Source of the DNA: an uncultured Collinsella sp.
Lineage (GTDB): Bacteria > Actinomycetota > Coriobacteriia > Coriobacteriales > Coriobacteriaceae
DNA length: 13,749 nt
Direction: 5' to 3'
NCBI GenBank assembly: GCA_900552755.1
Contig: USAY01000045.1
Coordinates: 1-13,749 of the forward strand
How positions within the stretch are numbered: position 1 is the first letter of the stretch; every line of letters starts with the position of its first letter. Both the position numbers and the translations under genes were made by a program. The notes beneath the pieces were generated by a model. It did not search any database. It was not told where the DNA came from and was given only the letters and a program-made list of their open reading frames with translations. Below, piece by piece: positions 7,003 through 13,749 of the stretch.

Positions 7003-8274
7003 GTGAACGCGAGCGCCTTCTATGACGTCCTGGTAATCGGCGGCGGGGCTTCAGGCCTCGCCGCTGCCATTACGGCCGCACGCGCTGGCAAAAGCGTCTG
7101 CATCGTTGAGCGCGATGTCGCCTGTGGCCTTAAGCTCCTTGCGACCGGTAACGGCCGCTGCAACCTCTCCAACGAATCGATTGATCCTCAGCGGTATAAC
7201 CACCCCGCATTCGTCGAATCCGTCATGGGCCCCCAGCCCGAACAAGAGCTTATGGGTTTCTTCTCCTCGCTGGGTATCATGACAACCTCCGAGGAAGGCC
7301 GGCTGTACCCGCGCTCCCTTCGCGCTGAATCGGTGCGCGACGCGCTTCTCAACGTTTGCGACCGCCTAGGTATCACCTTAATCTGCGGAGCCAACGTTGC
7401 CTCGGCGCACAAAGCTTCCGAAGGCTGGGCACTCCAAATAGACCGTCCAGCGCGGGTGCTCAAGGCAAAAAAGCACGACGACCGAAAATCGGAGCTCCGC
7501 TCGCTTCGGAAAGCGCTCGCCGATGTCCCTCGCAAGAACGAGGCCCTGCAGGCACATGCCGTAATTATCGCCACGGGCGGCAACCCCACCGGCATCGCCG
7601 ATACGTTTCGCCTCCCCCTCACTTCGCTGCACCCCATCCTCTGCCCCGTATCGGCAACGGTCGCTGGCGATCGGGCGGCACTCAAGACGTTGGATGGTCT
7701 GCGCGTCCGCGCCCGCTTGACGCTCGCCCGTAACCATAGTGAGCTCTGGCACGAAGACGGTGAAGTGCTGTTTCGAACCTTCGGCATCTCGGGCGTCGCT
7801 GTCTTCAACCTCTCCCGTCGTATCCAGCGCGGCGATACGATCCTGCTCGACGTTTTCCCCGACCTCTCTAAAGACGAGCTGCTCGATATGCTTAACCAGC
7901 GCGTTAAGCTGCTCGGCGGCTTTTCGCCCCGCAATCCCCGTTGGCTCGACGGCATGCTCGCCCCGCAACTCTCCTGCGTTGTCTGCACAGCGTTCGAGCA
8001 GTGCCAGCCAGGCTCCAACGATGTCATTCACCTGGTCTCGATCCTCAAGCACTTTAAGTTGCTCGTCGAGGGTACAGCCGAGGAGCGCTCGGCGCAGGTC
8101 ACACGTGGCGGCATATCTATCGAATGCGTCTCGGCACCTGGTCTTTGCGTGAGCGGCGCCACAGGCGCCCCGCTTTACGTCTGCGGCGAAGCGCTCGACA
8201 TCGACGCCGATTGCGGAGGCTTTAACCTTGCGTGGGCCTGGCTCTCGGGCATTCGCGCTGCAAGCAGCTTGTAG
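7003..8274 (+). CDS. HI0933/YhiN/BaiN-like FAD-dependent oxidoreductase
   Basis: The protein has 423 aa and starts with GTG directly after the mrp TAA (zero gap), with GAGG 5 nt before it, so coupling to mrp is strong. A dinucleotide-binding fold opens the chain: GGGASG (13-18) and E35 at the end of the second strand. It is followed by the family blocks 'GNGRCNLSN' (48-56), 'GRLYPRSLRAESV' (98-110), 'VIIATGG' (186-192), and the C-terminal FAD-contacting segment 'CGEALDIDADCGGFNLAWAW' (394-413). The family (COG2081) is widespread; BaiN was proposed in bile-acid dehydroxylation and some members are annotated as aminoacetone oxidases, but substrates are mostly unknown. After 'ATGG' the usual 'TGSTGDGY..A..LGH' segment, as I remember it, is replaced and shortened here (193-216). 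A lysine/arginine-rich stretch (about 148-178) is inserted before it. No specific reaction can be assigned. Confidence 0.88.
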   Translation: MNASAFYDVLVIGGGASGLAAAITAARAGKSVCIVERDVACGLKLLATGNGRCNLSNESIDPQRYNHPAFVESVMGPQPEQELMGFFSSLGIMTTSEEGRLYPRSLRAESVRDALLNVCDRLGITLICGANVASAHKASEGWALQIDRPARVLKAKKHDDRKSELRSLRKALADVPRKNEALQAHAVIIATGGNPTGIADTFRLPLTSLHPILCPVSATVAGDRAALKTLDGLRVRARLTLARNHSELWHEDGEVLFRTFGISGVAVFNLSRRIQRGDTILLDVFPDLSKDELLDMLNQRVKLLGGFSPRNPRWLDGMLAPQLSCVVCTAFEQCQPGSNDVIHLVSILKHFKLLVEGTAEERSAQVTRGGISIECVSAPGLCVSGATGAPLYVCGEALDIDADCGGFNLAWAWLSGIRAASSL

Positions 8275-8304
8275 CCGCGCAGTCTATAATCAAAAACGCA
8301 TTCG

Positions 8305-8335
8305 GGCCGTCTGGGATACCGGACGGCCTCTTTCT
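8305..8335 (+). terminator. hairpin with U-rich tail after the flavoprotein gene; terminator or leader attenuator
   Basis: GGCCGTCTGG and CCGGACGGCC form a 10-bp stem (one G-U pair) around a GATA loop, followed by TCTTTCTT. It lies 30 nt after the stop of the HI0933-like gene and only 8 nt before the ribosome binding site of the next gene. As a terminator it would close the mrp operon. A TATAAT at 8285-8290 could instead start a transcript here, placing the hairpin in the leader of the downstream gene. Confidence 0.7.
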
Positions 8336-8354
8336 TGCCTCTAAGGAGACCTCG

Positions 8355-9995
8355 ATGATCGAAATCACCCAAGTCAACGCGTCGCTCGATGAAGCCGGCG
8401 ATGAAAATGCCTGCCTCATTGTTGGTAAGCGAGTCGCCAAGCGCGTCCTACGTTGCAAGGACTCCGAGATCAAGTCCATCGAGCTCCACCGCAAGTCAAT
8501 CGACGCTCGCAAAAAACGAGACGTCCATTTTATCCTGAGCTTTCGTGTTGAGCTGACTAGTCCCCACCTCGAGCGAGAAGCGGTCGACAGCGTCGCCGAG
8601 CGTGACCGCTCGCGCGTACGCGCGATAGAGGACGATGGGCCCTCATTCCCCTCCCCCGTCTCCGACGCACCTCAAGAACGCCCTGTCGTTGTCGGCGCCG
8701 GATGCGCCGGCCTTTTCGCTGCGCTCACGCTCGCCAAAGCAGGTCTTAAGCCCTTGCTTATCGAGCGCGGCGACCCGGCATTTCGCCGCTCGCAGGCGAT
8801 CGACCTCTTTCTAAAGGAACGCATCCTCGACCCCGAGAGCAATATTCAGTTTGGTCTGGGCGGCGCGGGGACCTTCTCGGACGGCAAGCTCAATACGGGA
8901 ACAAAAAATCCCGCCCATCGCCTTATCCTCGAAACCTTCGTCGAGGCGGGTGCGCCCCACGATATTCTGTGGGATGCCAAGCCGCACATTGGCTCCGACA
9001 TCCTTCCCACGGTTGTCACCGCTATATCCCAGCGCATCGAGCAGCTCGGAGGTGTCGTCCGTTATCGAACAAAGCTCGTCGACATTCACATCGACGCGTC
9101 TGGCGCCATTACCGGTATTGATGTCCAATCGTCCCAAGACGCCGCTTGCGAGCCAATCGAGACAAAGCACCTCATCCTCGCCTGCGGGCATTCTGCTCGC
9201 GATATTTTTGAGCTCCTTAAAGACCACAACGTGGCCCTCGCACAAAAGACCTTTGCCATGGGCGTTCGCATCGAGCATCCGCAGCGCGACATCGACAGAG
9301 CCCAATATGGAGCCTTGGCGGGACATCCAGCGCTCGGGGCGGCCCCTTACAAACTTGTTGCCCATCTTCCCAACGGCCGCAGCGTGTTCTCGTTTTGCAT
9401 GTGCCCCGGCGGACAGGTTGTCGCCGCCTCTTCCGAGCAGGGCCACCTGTGCGTCAACGGCGCTAGCCTCAATGCCCGCGACGGACGCAACGCAAATGCC
9501 GCCTTGCTCGTTAACGTCACGCCTGAGGACCTTCCCAACGATGACCCGCTCGCCGGCATCGAGCTCCAGCGTGCCTGCGAGGCGGCCGCCTATCGCCTGG
9601 GCGGCTCCAACTGGAACGCACCGGCACAGCTCGTCGGAGATTTCCTCGCAGGACGCGCCAGCAAGGCGCCCGGAAAGGTAAAGCCCACCTATCCGCTCGG
9701 TGTGACCTGGACGGCAATTGACGAAGCCCTGCCGCAGCATATCGTCGAGTCGCTCCGCCTGGGACTTCCCCTACTCGGAAAAAAGCTACGAGGCTACGAC
9801 CGCCCCGATGCCGTTCTTACCGGCGTGGAGACTCGTTCGAGCTCACCGGTTACTGTCACCCGAGACCGAACGTGCCATGCCGTGTCGACCCCGGGCCTCT
9901 ACCCTTGCGGTGAGGGAGCTGGATATGCCGGCGGCATCATGAGCGCAGCCACCGACGGCATTCGTTGTGCTGAAGCCCTGATCGCAGACCTCTAA
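8355..9995 (+). CDS. COG2509-type FAD-dependent protein of unknown substrate
   Basis: The protein has 546 aa. An N-terminal domain of about 105 residues has no cofactor motif but carries a strand-helix segment with 'IKSIELHRKSIDARKK' and 'FILSFRVEL'. A flavoprotein core follows: GAGCAG (114-119) with E137 ending the second strand, the hallmark 'NIQFGLGGAGTFSDGKLNTG' (163-182), 'LILACGHSARD', 'YPLGV', 'GVETRSSSPV', and the C-terminal 'PCGEGAGYAGGIMSAATDG' that closes the FAD site. This architecture is that of the widespread 'FAD-dependent protein' family (COG2509), whose biochemical role is unknown as far as I know. The start at 8355 is set by AAGGAG 6 nt upstream; an in-frame opening at 8232 would overlap the preceding gene and include the hairpin. 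The gene is convergent with uvrB. It is unrelated in detail to the neighbouring HI0933-like flavoprotein, so this is not a recent duplication. Confidence 0.9.
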   Translation: MIEITQVNASLDEAGDENACLIVGKRVAKRVLRCKDSEIKSIELHRKSIDARKKRDVHFILSFRVELTSPHLEREAVDSVAERDRSRVRAIEDDGPSFPSPVSDAPQERPVVVGAGCAGLFAALTLAKAGLKPLLIERGDPAFRRSQAIDLFLKERILDPESNIQFGLGGAGTFSDGKLNTGTKNPAHRLILETFVEAGAPHDILWDAKPHIGSDILPTVVTAISQRIEQLGGVVRYRTKLVDIHIDASGAITGIDVQSSQDAACEPIETKHLILACGHSARDIFELLKDHNVALAQKTFAMGVRIEHPQRDIDRAQYGALAGHPALGAAPYKLVAHLPNGRSVFSFCMCPGGQVVAASSEQGHLCVNGASLNARDGRNANAALLVNVTPEDLPNDDPLAGIELQRACEAAAYRLGGSNWNAPAQLVGDFLAGRASKAPGKVKPTYPLGVTWTAIDEALPQHIVESLRLGLPLLGKKLRGYDRPDAVLTGVETRSSSPVTVTRDRTCHAVSTPGLYPCGEGAGYAGGIMSAATDGIRCAEALIADL

Positions 9996-10023
9996 CGCAC
10001 AAATTCCAGCGCGCAAAAGACAT

Positions 10024-10055
10024 AGGCCCCGAGCTCCACAGGGAACTCGGGGCCT
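10024..10055. terminator. bidirectional hairpin between convergent FAD-protein gene and uvrB
   Basis: A perfect 10-bp stem AGGCCCCGAG / CTCGGGGCCT encloses a 12-nt loop that can pair three more bases. It sits 28 nt after the plus-strand stop and 5 nt after the minus-strand uvrB stop. The minus-strand side is followed by ATGTCTTTTGCG and the plus side by GTTCG, so uvrB is served better. Its position between two converging genes supports termination of both. Confidence 0.75.
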
Positions 10056-10060
10056 GTTCG

Positions 10061-12301
10061 CTATTTCTTAAACCGTGCACCCTGGCGTTTTCTGCCCGAT
10101 GCGAACGTGGAACCCTTGCGGGCCTGCGAGCGTAAGCGCTCGATCGTCTCGTCCTCAGACGCACCCTCGAGCATCGCCCGAATCTGAACGACAGCATCGC
10201 GCAGGCGCGCCCCCTCCTCAAAGTCCATAGCGGCGGAAGCGTTACGCATATCCTCTTCCATGGTTTCGACGATCCGCACAAGCTCGTCATGCGGCAGTTC
10301 TTCCAACTGCTCCGCAAGTGTCTGCTCGGGCGCCACCGTTTCCGGCACACCGCCCTCGCCCGACTCATCGGGCGTATAGAATGCGCCATGGCCAAGAGAG
10401 TCGCCCTTCGAGCGTCCCTTGGAGCCCACAGTTTTTTCGGCCTCGGCAATAAAACTTGAGATGTCGTTGATGGCCTTGCGCACTGTCTTGGGCACAATGC
10501 CATGTTCTTCGTTATATGCCATCTGAATCTCGCGACGGCGCTGTGTCTCCTCGATGGCCTCTTTCATCGAATCGGTCACAACGTCTGCATACATGATGAC
10601 TTCGCCATCGGCGTTACGGGCCGCACGGCCAATCGTCTGAATCAGCGAACGACGGTTGCGCAAGAAGCCTTCCTTATCGGCATCGAGAATTGCCACCAGT
10701 GAGACCTCGGGAAGATCCAAGCCCTCGCGAAGCAGGTTGATGCCAACGAGAACATCGATCTTGCCCTCGCGCAGCGTTCGCAGGATCTCGACACGGTCCA
10801 TTGTCGCCGTATCAGAGTGCATGTAATTGACCTTAATGCCCGCGTCGAGCAGATGGTCGGTCAGGTCCTCGGCCATGCGCTTGGTCAACGTGGTCACCAG
10901 CACGCGCTCCTTGCGGGCAACGCGCTCGCGAATCTCGTCCTCGAGATCGTCAATCTGGCCGCGAACTGGACGCACGTCAATCTTGGGGTCGAGAAGGCCG
11001 GTCGGACGAATAATCTGCTCCACGTCGTTTTGGCTCACCCGCAGCTCGTAGTCGCCCGGCGTGGCCGAAACATAGATAAACTGGGGTATCCTTGCTTCAA
11101 ACTCATCGAAACGAAGCGGGCGGTTATCGAGCGCCGAGGGCAGGCGAAAACCATGTTCCACCAGCGTCACCTTACGCGAGCGGTCACCTTCGTGCATGCC
11201 GCGAATCTGCGGCACCGTCACATGGCTCTCATCGATGATGCAGAGCATATCCTTGGGAAAGTAATCGATTAGGGTAAACGGCGGCTCACCCGGCTTGCGA
11301 CCGTCCAGATGACGCGAGTAGTTCTCGATGCCGTTGCAAAAGCCCATCGTCTCGAGCATCTCAAGATCATAATCGGTACGCTGCTGCAGACGCTGCGCCT
11401 CGAGCAACTTGTCGGTCGCCTTGAGCTCCGCCACGCGCTTCTCGCACTCTTCGCTGATCGATTTCAGAGCCGCCTTGACCTTCGGCTTCTCGGTCACGTA
11501 GTGCGATGCCGGCCATACGGGAATGGCCTCGTACTCACGAAGCATCTCACCGGTGACCTCATCGATCTCGGCAATCAGCTCGACCTCGTCGCCAAAGAAC
11601 TCAAACCGCAACGGATGCTCGGCATAAGGCGGATACACGTCAACAACATCGCCGCGCACGCGGAACGTGCCACGTGCCAGGTCATAGTCATTGCGATCAT
11701 ATTGAATGTCGATAAGTGCATGGATAAAGTCATCGCGCTCGAGCGGCACCTTCTTGTCGACGTTTGGAGCCAGACCCGCATAGTCCTCAGGAGAGCCAAT
11801 GCCATAGATACACGAGACCGATGCGACAACGATCACATCACGTCGAGAGAGCAGTGACGCGGTCGCCTGATGGCGCAGCATCTCGACCTCTTCGTTAATC
11901 GAGGAGTCTTTCTCGATATATGTATCGCTTTGCGGCACATACGCCTCGGGCTGATAGTAGTCGTAGTACGAGACGAAGTAGACCACAGCGTTATTGGGAA
12001 AGAACTCTTTGAGCTCGCTCGCAAGCTGAGCAGCGAGCGTTTTATTCGGAGCCATGACCAGCGTCGGCTTTCCCAGGGCCTCAATAGTCTTTGCCATCGT
12101 GAAGGTCTTGCCCGAACCAGTCACGCCCAGCAAAACCTGATAGCGGTCTCCGTCCCTCACGCCCTGCACAAGCGACTCAATGGCTTTAGGCTGGGAACCG
12201 GCAGGCTCATAGGGAGAAACGACCTTAAACGGCACGTCAGAGCCTTCAACGCCAAAGCGCTTAAGTTCACCACCAACGCGTTCTACTTCAAATTCCGCCA
12301 T
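10061..12301 (-). CDS. uvrB: UvrABC excinuclease subunit B
   Basis: UvrB is the helicase-like subunit that clamps damaged DNA handed over by UvrA and recruits UvrC. The protein has 746 aa, somewhat longer than the common 660-700. Visible parts are Walker A GVTGSGKT (59-66), the damage-clamping beta-hairpin region 'YYDYYQPEAYVPQSDTYI' (112-129), DEAD-like box DESH (357-360), 'YVSATPG' (410-416), motif VI 'QTIGRAARN' (555-563), and a C-terminal UVR domain (about 668-712) with 'DFEEGARLRD', which binds UvrC. The extra length is an N-terminal tail of about 20 residues, a Gly/Ser/Glu-rich linker (about 622-662) before the UVR domain, and a basic tail ending 'RFKK'. The ATG at 12301 has GGAG about 7 nt upstream. 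The gene follows the transglycosylase gene at 51 nt and may be read from the coaE promoter. I saw no LexA box directly upstream, unlike uvrA. Confidence 0.99.
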   Translation of the reverse strand: MAEFEVERVGGELKRFGVEGSDVPFKVVSPYEPAGSQPKAIESLVQGVRDGDRYQVLLGVTGSGKTFTMAKTIEALGKPTLVMAPNKTLAAQLASELKEFFPNNAVVYFVSYYDYYQPEAYVPQSDTYIEKDSSINEEVEMLRHQATASLLSRRDVIVVASVSCIYGIGSPEDYAGLAPNVDKKVPLERDDFIHALIDIQYDRNDYDLARGTFRVRGDVVDVYPPYAEHPLRFEFFGDEVELIAEIDEVTGEMLREYEAIPVWPASHYVTEKPKVKAALKSISEECEKRVAELKATDKLLEAQRLQQRTDYDLEMLETMGFCNGIENYSRHLDGRKPGEPPFTLIDYFPKDMLCIIDESHVTVPQIRGMHEGDRSRKVTLVEHGFRLPSALDNRPLRFDEFEARIPQFIYVSATPGDYELRVSQNDVEQIIRPTGLLDPKIDVRPVRGQIDDLEDEIRERVARKERVLVTTLTKRMAEDLTDHLLDAGIKVNYMHSDTATMDRVEILRTLREGKIDVLVGINLLREGLDLPEVSLVAILDADKEGFLRNRRSLIQTIGRAARNADGEVIMYADVVTDSMKEAIEETQRRREIQMAYNEEHGIVPKTVRKAINDISSFIAEAEKTVGSKGRSKGDSLGHGAFYTPDESGEGGVPETVAPEQTLAEQLEELPHDELVRIVETMEEDMRNASAAMDFEEGARLRDAVVQIRAMLEGASEDETIERLRSQARKGSTFASGRKRQGARFKK

Positions 12302-12352
12302 GGATACTCCTAACTCATATATCTGCAGTATACGCAGGCGGCAGGCATAGTC

Positions 12353-12934
12353 CTATACGAACCGATCGGGATAGAGGGTCTTGTAGCGAGCCCAGGCATT
12401 ATTGACGCGAATCAGATAAGCCTGAGTTTCAGGGAAGGTAATCGCATTATGGAGTGACGTGTTCTGCTGCGCCCATCCGTCGACATTGCCCATACCGGCG
12501 TTATAGGCGGCGATGGCACTATCCGTCGACCCGTTGAAATAGGCGAGAAGATACGAGAGGTATGCGCAGCCAAACTCGATATTCGTAGCCGGATCGTTAA
12601 GATTGTCGACCGAATACTCCCCTCCGTCGACAAGGCCCTTGGCGATCATGTCCTGGGCAGTCTCGGGCATCAGCTGCATCAATCCCTGAGCACCCTGATT
12701 CGACTCGGCCTCGGGATCCCAATTCGATTCCGACTTAATGACAGCGCACACCAGATACGGATCCAGATTATGCGAAATACTGGATTGCTTTACATACGCC
12801 TCGTAGTCAATCGGATACAGCGGCTTAAAGAAAGCGGCAGGAGCACACGAGTAGACGAGCGAAATAAGGCCGAAGACGAACACAACGGCAAGTGGCGCCA
12901 CGCGATACCACGTAAAGAAACGTGCCTTAGGCAT
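12353..12934 (-). CDS. short membrane-bound lytic transglycosylase (SLT/GH23 family)
   Basis: The protein has 193 aa with an N-terminal hydrophobic segment (about 12-29) after a basic start, then a compact SLT domain. Catalytic Glu69 lies in 'VIKSESNWDPEA'. It is followed by the classical 'GAQGLMQLMPETA' (81-93), 'NIEFGCAYLSYLL' (118-130), 'IAAYNAGMGNV' (141-151), and the closing 'ETQAYLIRV' (169-177). These enzymes cleave the MurNAc-GlcNAc bond of peptidoglycan with anhydro-MurNAc formation, outside the membrane. The segment before C30 (LVYSC) fits a loose lipobox, so the protein could be a lipoprotein rather than a transmembrane-anchored one. The start overlaps the last 8 nt of coaE, and a strong AAGGAGGA lies inside coaE, so coupled translation is likely. 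Homologues in related genomes, as I recall, also follow coaE. The domain call is firm; the anchor type is open. Confidence 0.95.
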   Translation of the reverse strand: MPKARFFTWYRVAPLAVVFVFGLISLVYSCAPAAFFKPLYPIDYEAYVKQSSISHNLDPYLVCAVIKSESNWDPEAESNQGAQGLMQLMPETAQDMIAKGLVDGGEYSVDNLNDPATNIEFGCAYLSYLLAYFNGSTDSAIAAYNAGMGNVDGWAQQNTSLHNAITFPETQAYLIRVNNAWARYKTLYPDRFV

Positions 12935-13568
12935 CGGCCTCCTCCTTATCCGGAGTATCTATAAACCCGTGGCATGCAAGCCATGAGTCAAGCTGCTCAA
13001 AGAGCGAATTATCGGCTGCCGAATTATCAATCACCGTTGTAGCGAGATTGCACAGCGCAGACTCATCGGGCTGGCAAGCAGAACGGGCATCGAAATCAGA
13101 TGGCTCCATGCCACGTTGAATAGCGCGCTCGCGACGAACTGACAAAGGGGCGCTAATGACCAGAATTTCATCAGCCAAGCCAAATGCATCCTCAAAACCA
13201 GTCGGAGCTGAAACCTCGACCACCGCAAAGGGATAACGGGGAGATGAAACCGTACAACAAACCGGATCGAGAATCCTAAGCGAAAGCTGTTCAATCAGAA
13301 CGGGATGCACGATGCCATTGAGCCGTGCGACCGAATCAGGAGAAGTGAAAGCTCGAGAAGCGAGGATACTGCGGCGAATGCCGCCTTCCTCATCCAAAAT
13401 GTCCCAACCGAATTCATCCGCGAGAGCATTGACGATATCAGAGCCCGGCACATACAGCGATTTTGCAAGCTCATCCAGATCGATAAGCATAGCGCCACGA
13501 GATTCGAAATAGCGGCAGGCAGTCGACTTACCCGAAGCAATATTGCCCAAGACAAATACGGTAAACAT
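12927..13568 (-). CDS. coaE: dephospho-CoA kinase
   Basis: CoaE phosphorylates the 3'-hydroxyl of the ribose in dephospho-CoA, the last step of coenzyme A synthesis in the cytosol. The protein has 213 aa, close to the usual 200. It has P-loop GNIASGKST (8-16), 'LIDLDELAK' (28-36) with the Asp residues of the substrate site, 'LNGIVHPVL', 'VVEVSAPTGFE' in place of the common 'vPLLfE' block, 'ERAIQRGM' with the lid arginines, and the C-terminal 'VIDNSA'. The block around 'SAPTGFEDAF' and the end of the lid ('DARSACQPDE') are less conserved than in model proteins but in the right order. I set the start at ATG 13568; a TTG one codon upstream (13571) is only 2 nt from the GGGAGG ribosome site, while the ATG has 5 nt. 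The stop lies inside the next gene. A weak promoter candidate and the terminator of the preceding transcript lie upstream. Confidence 0.9.
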   Translation of the reverse strand: MFTVFVLGNIASGKSTACRYFESRGAMLIDLDELAKSLYVPGSDIVNALADEFGWDILDEEGGIRRSILASRAFTSPDSVARLNGIVHPVLIEQLSLRILDPVCCTVSSPRYPFAVVEVSAPTGFEDAFGLADEILVISAPLSVRRERAIQRGMEPSDFDARSACQPDESALCNLATTVIDNSAADNSLFEQLDSWLACHGFIDTPDKEEADA

Positions 13569-13596
13569 CAAGCCCTCCCTAACGCCAATGCGAGTA

Positions 13597-13627
13597 ATTA
13601 TCGCTCAAATAAACTAGATGGACTCAA
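13597..13627 (-). promoter_or_regulatory. candidate promoter for coaE-transglycosylase(-uvrB)
   Basis: Minus-strand GATAAT (13597-13602, 5 of 6 to the -10 consensus) is preceded by TTGAGT (13622-13627, 4 of 6) at a 19-nt spacer. It lies in an AT-richer gap downstream of a strong terminator, about 30 nt before the coaE ATG, where a promoter is expected. The spacer is long, so the exact boxes are uncertain. Confidence 0.35.
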
Positions 13628-13694
13628 AAAACAGCCAAACAGTAAGAGCGCATACGGGGAAGCTAGGTCCCAAAGCACAACATGTATATAACGC

Positions 13695-13726
13695 AAAAAA
13701 GGGGGAGGCCGCGAGGCCTCCCCCTT
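13695..13726 (-). terminator. strong intrinsic terminator of an upstream minus-strand gene
   Basis: GGGGGAGGCC / GGCCTCCCCC form a perfect 10-bp stem around a 4-nt loop, extendable by two A-T pairs. On the minus strand it is followed by TTTTTT, so transcripts entering from the right edge end here. A minus-strand TGA at 13731-13729 directly before it may be the stop of that gene, whose last visible codons would read PSRRST. From remembered gene order next to coaE this could be rpsA, but 21 bases cannot show it. Confidence 0.88.
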
Positions 13727-13749
13727 CTTCAAGTCGATCGACGGCTCGG

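Noticed and set aside
8811..9740. 309-codon minus-strand open frame opposite the COG2509 flavoprotein
   Set aside because: The plus-strand frame shows clear family motifs throughout this stretch; the antisense frame has none and is a shadow.
12302..12352. TATACT on the minus strand in the gap before uvrB as its own promoter
   Set aside because: The -10-like match is good, but the best -35 at 17 nt matches only 2 of 6 positions; uvrB may simply be read from the coaE promoter.
12359..12372. CGAACCGATCGG as a second LexA box near uvrB
   Set aside because: Only the first half-site matches; the second half (GGGA) does not fit GTTCG, and it lies in the coding end of the transglycosylase gene.
13305..13691. 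128-codon plus-strand frame running from coaE into the gap before the terminator
   Set aside because: Most of it is antisense to coaE, it has no family character, and the rest is AT-richer intergenic sequence with a promoter candidate on the other strand.
13729..13749. Possible last codons (PSRRST, stop TGA) of a minus-strand gene such as rpsA
   Set aside because: A stop directly before a strong terminator is plausible, but seven codons cannot establish a frame or an identity, so it is mentioned only with the terminator.

Overview
This window reads as an ordinary chromosomal segment of a moderately GC-rich, monoderm-type bacterium. The gene content suggests a member of the Actinomycetota class Coriobacteriia, close to Collinsella. 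The pointers are an LtaS-type polymerase, a Gram-positive/actinobacterial style LexA box, the protein flavour, and the order coaE / lytic transglycosylase / uvrB. That placement is my inference from memory; no marker such as rRNA is present.

Layout, left to right. On the minus strand, 1-3679 holds uvrA (excinuclease subunit A), then ybaK (Cys-tRNA deacylase/editing family), then the first 54 codons of a membrane protein that resembles MurJ and runs off the left edge. A 193-bp divergent intergenic region follows. It carries a 13-of-14 match to the LexA/Cheo-box consensus, 61 bp before the uvrA start. On the plus strand, 3873-9995 holds an LtaS-family polymerase; then an Mrp/NBP35 Fe-S carrier ATPase joined with no gap to a HI0933/BaiN-like flavoprotein; then, after a hairpin, a second and different flavoprotein of the COG2509 type. 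A symmetric hairpin at 10024-10055 separates this convergently from the minus-strand genes on the right: coaE (dephospho-CoA kinase), a short membrane-bound lytic transglycosylase overlapping it by 8 nt, and uvrB. At the far right a strong intrinsic terminator closes an upstream minus-strand gene that lies outside the window.

Functionally the window combines nucleotide excision repair (UvrA and UvrB on separate minus-strand transcripts), cell-envelope work (polyglycerolphosphate-type polymerase, lytic transglycosylase, a possible lipid II flippase), coenzyme A synthesis, tRNA proofreading, and a redox block (Mrp plus two flavoproteins of unknown substrate).

I see no tRNA, rRNA, CRISPR array, insertion sequence, phage gene or toxin-antitoxin pair, and no gene-free stretch over 300 bases. 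I found no convincing new multi-gene system. The points most worth a second look are the LexA box at uvrA, the Mrp-flavoprotein coupling, the altered FAD motif in the HI0933-like protein, and the hairpin-bearing leader of the COG2509 flavoprotein.
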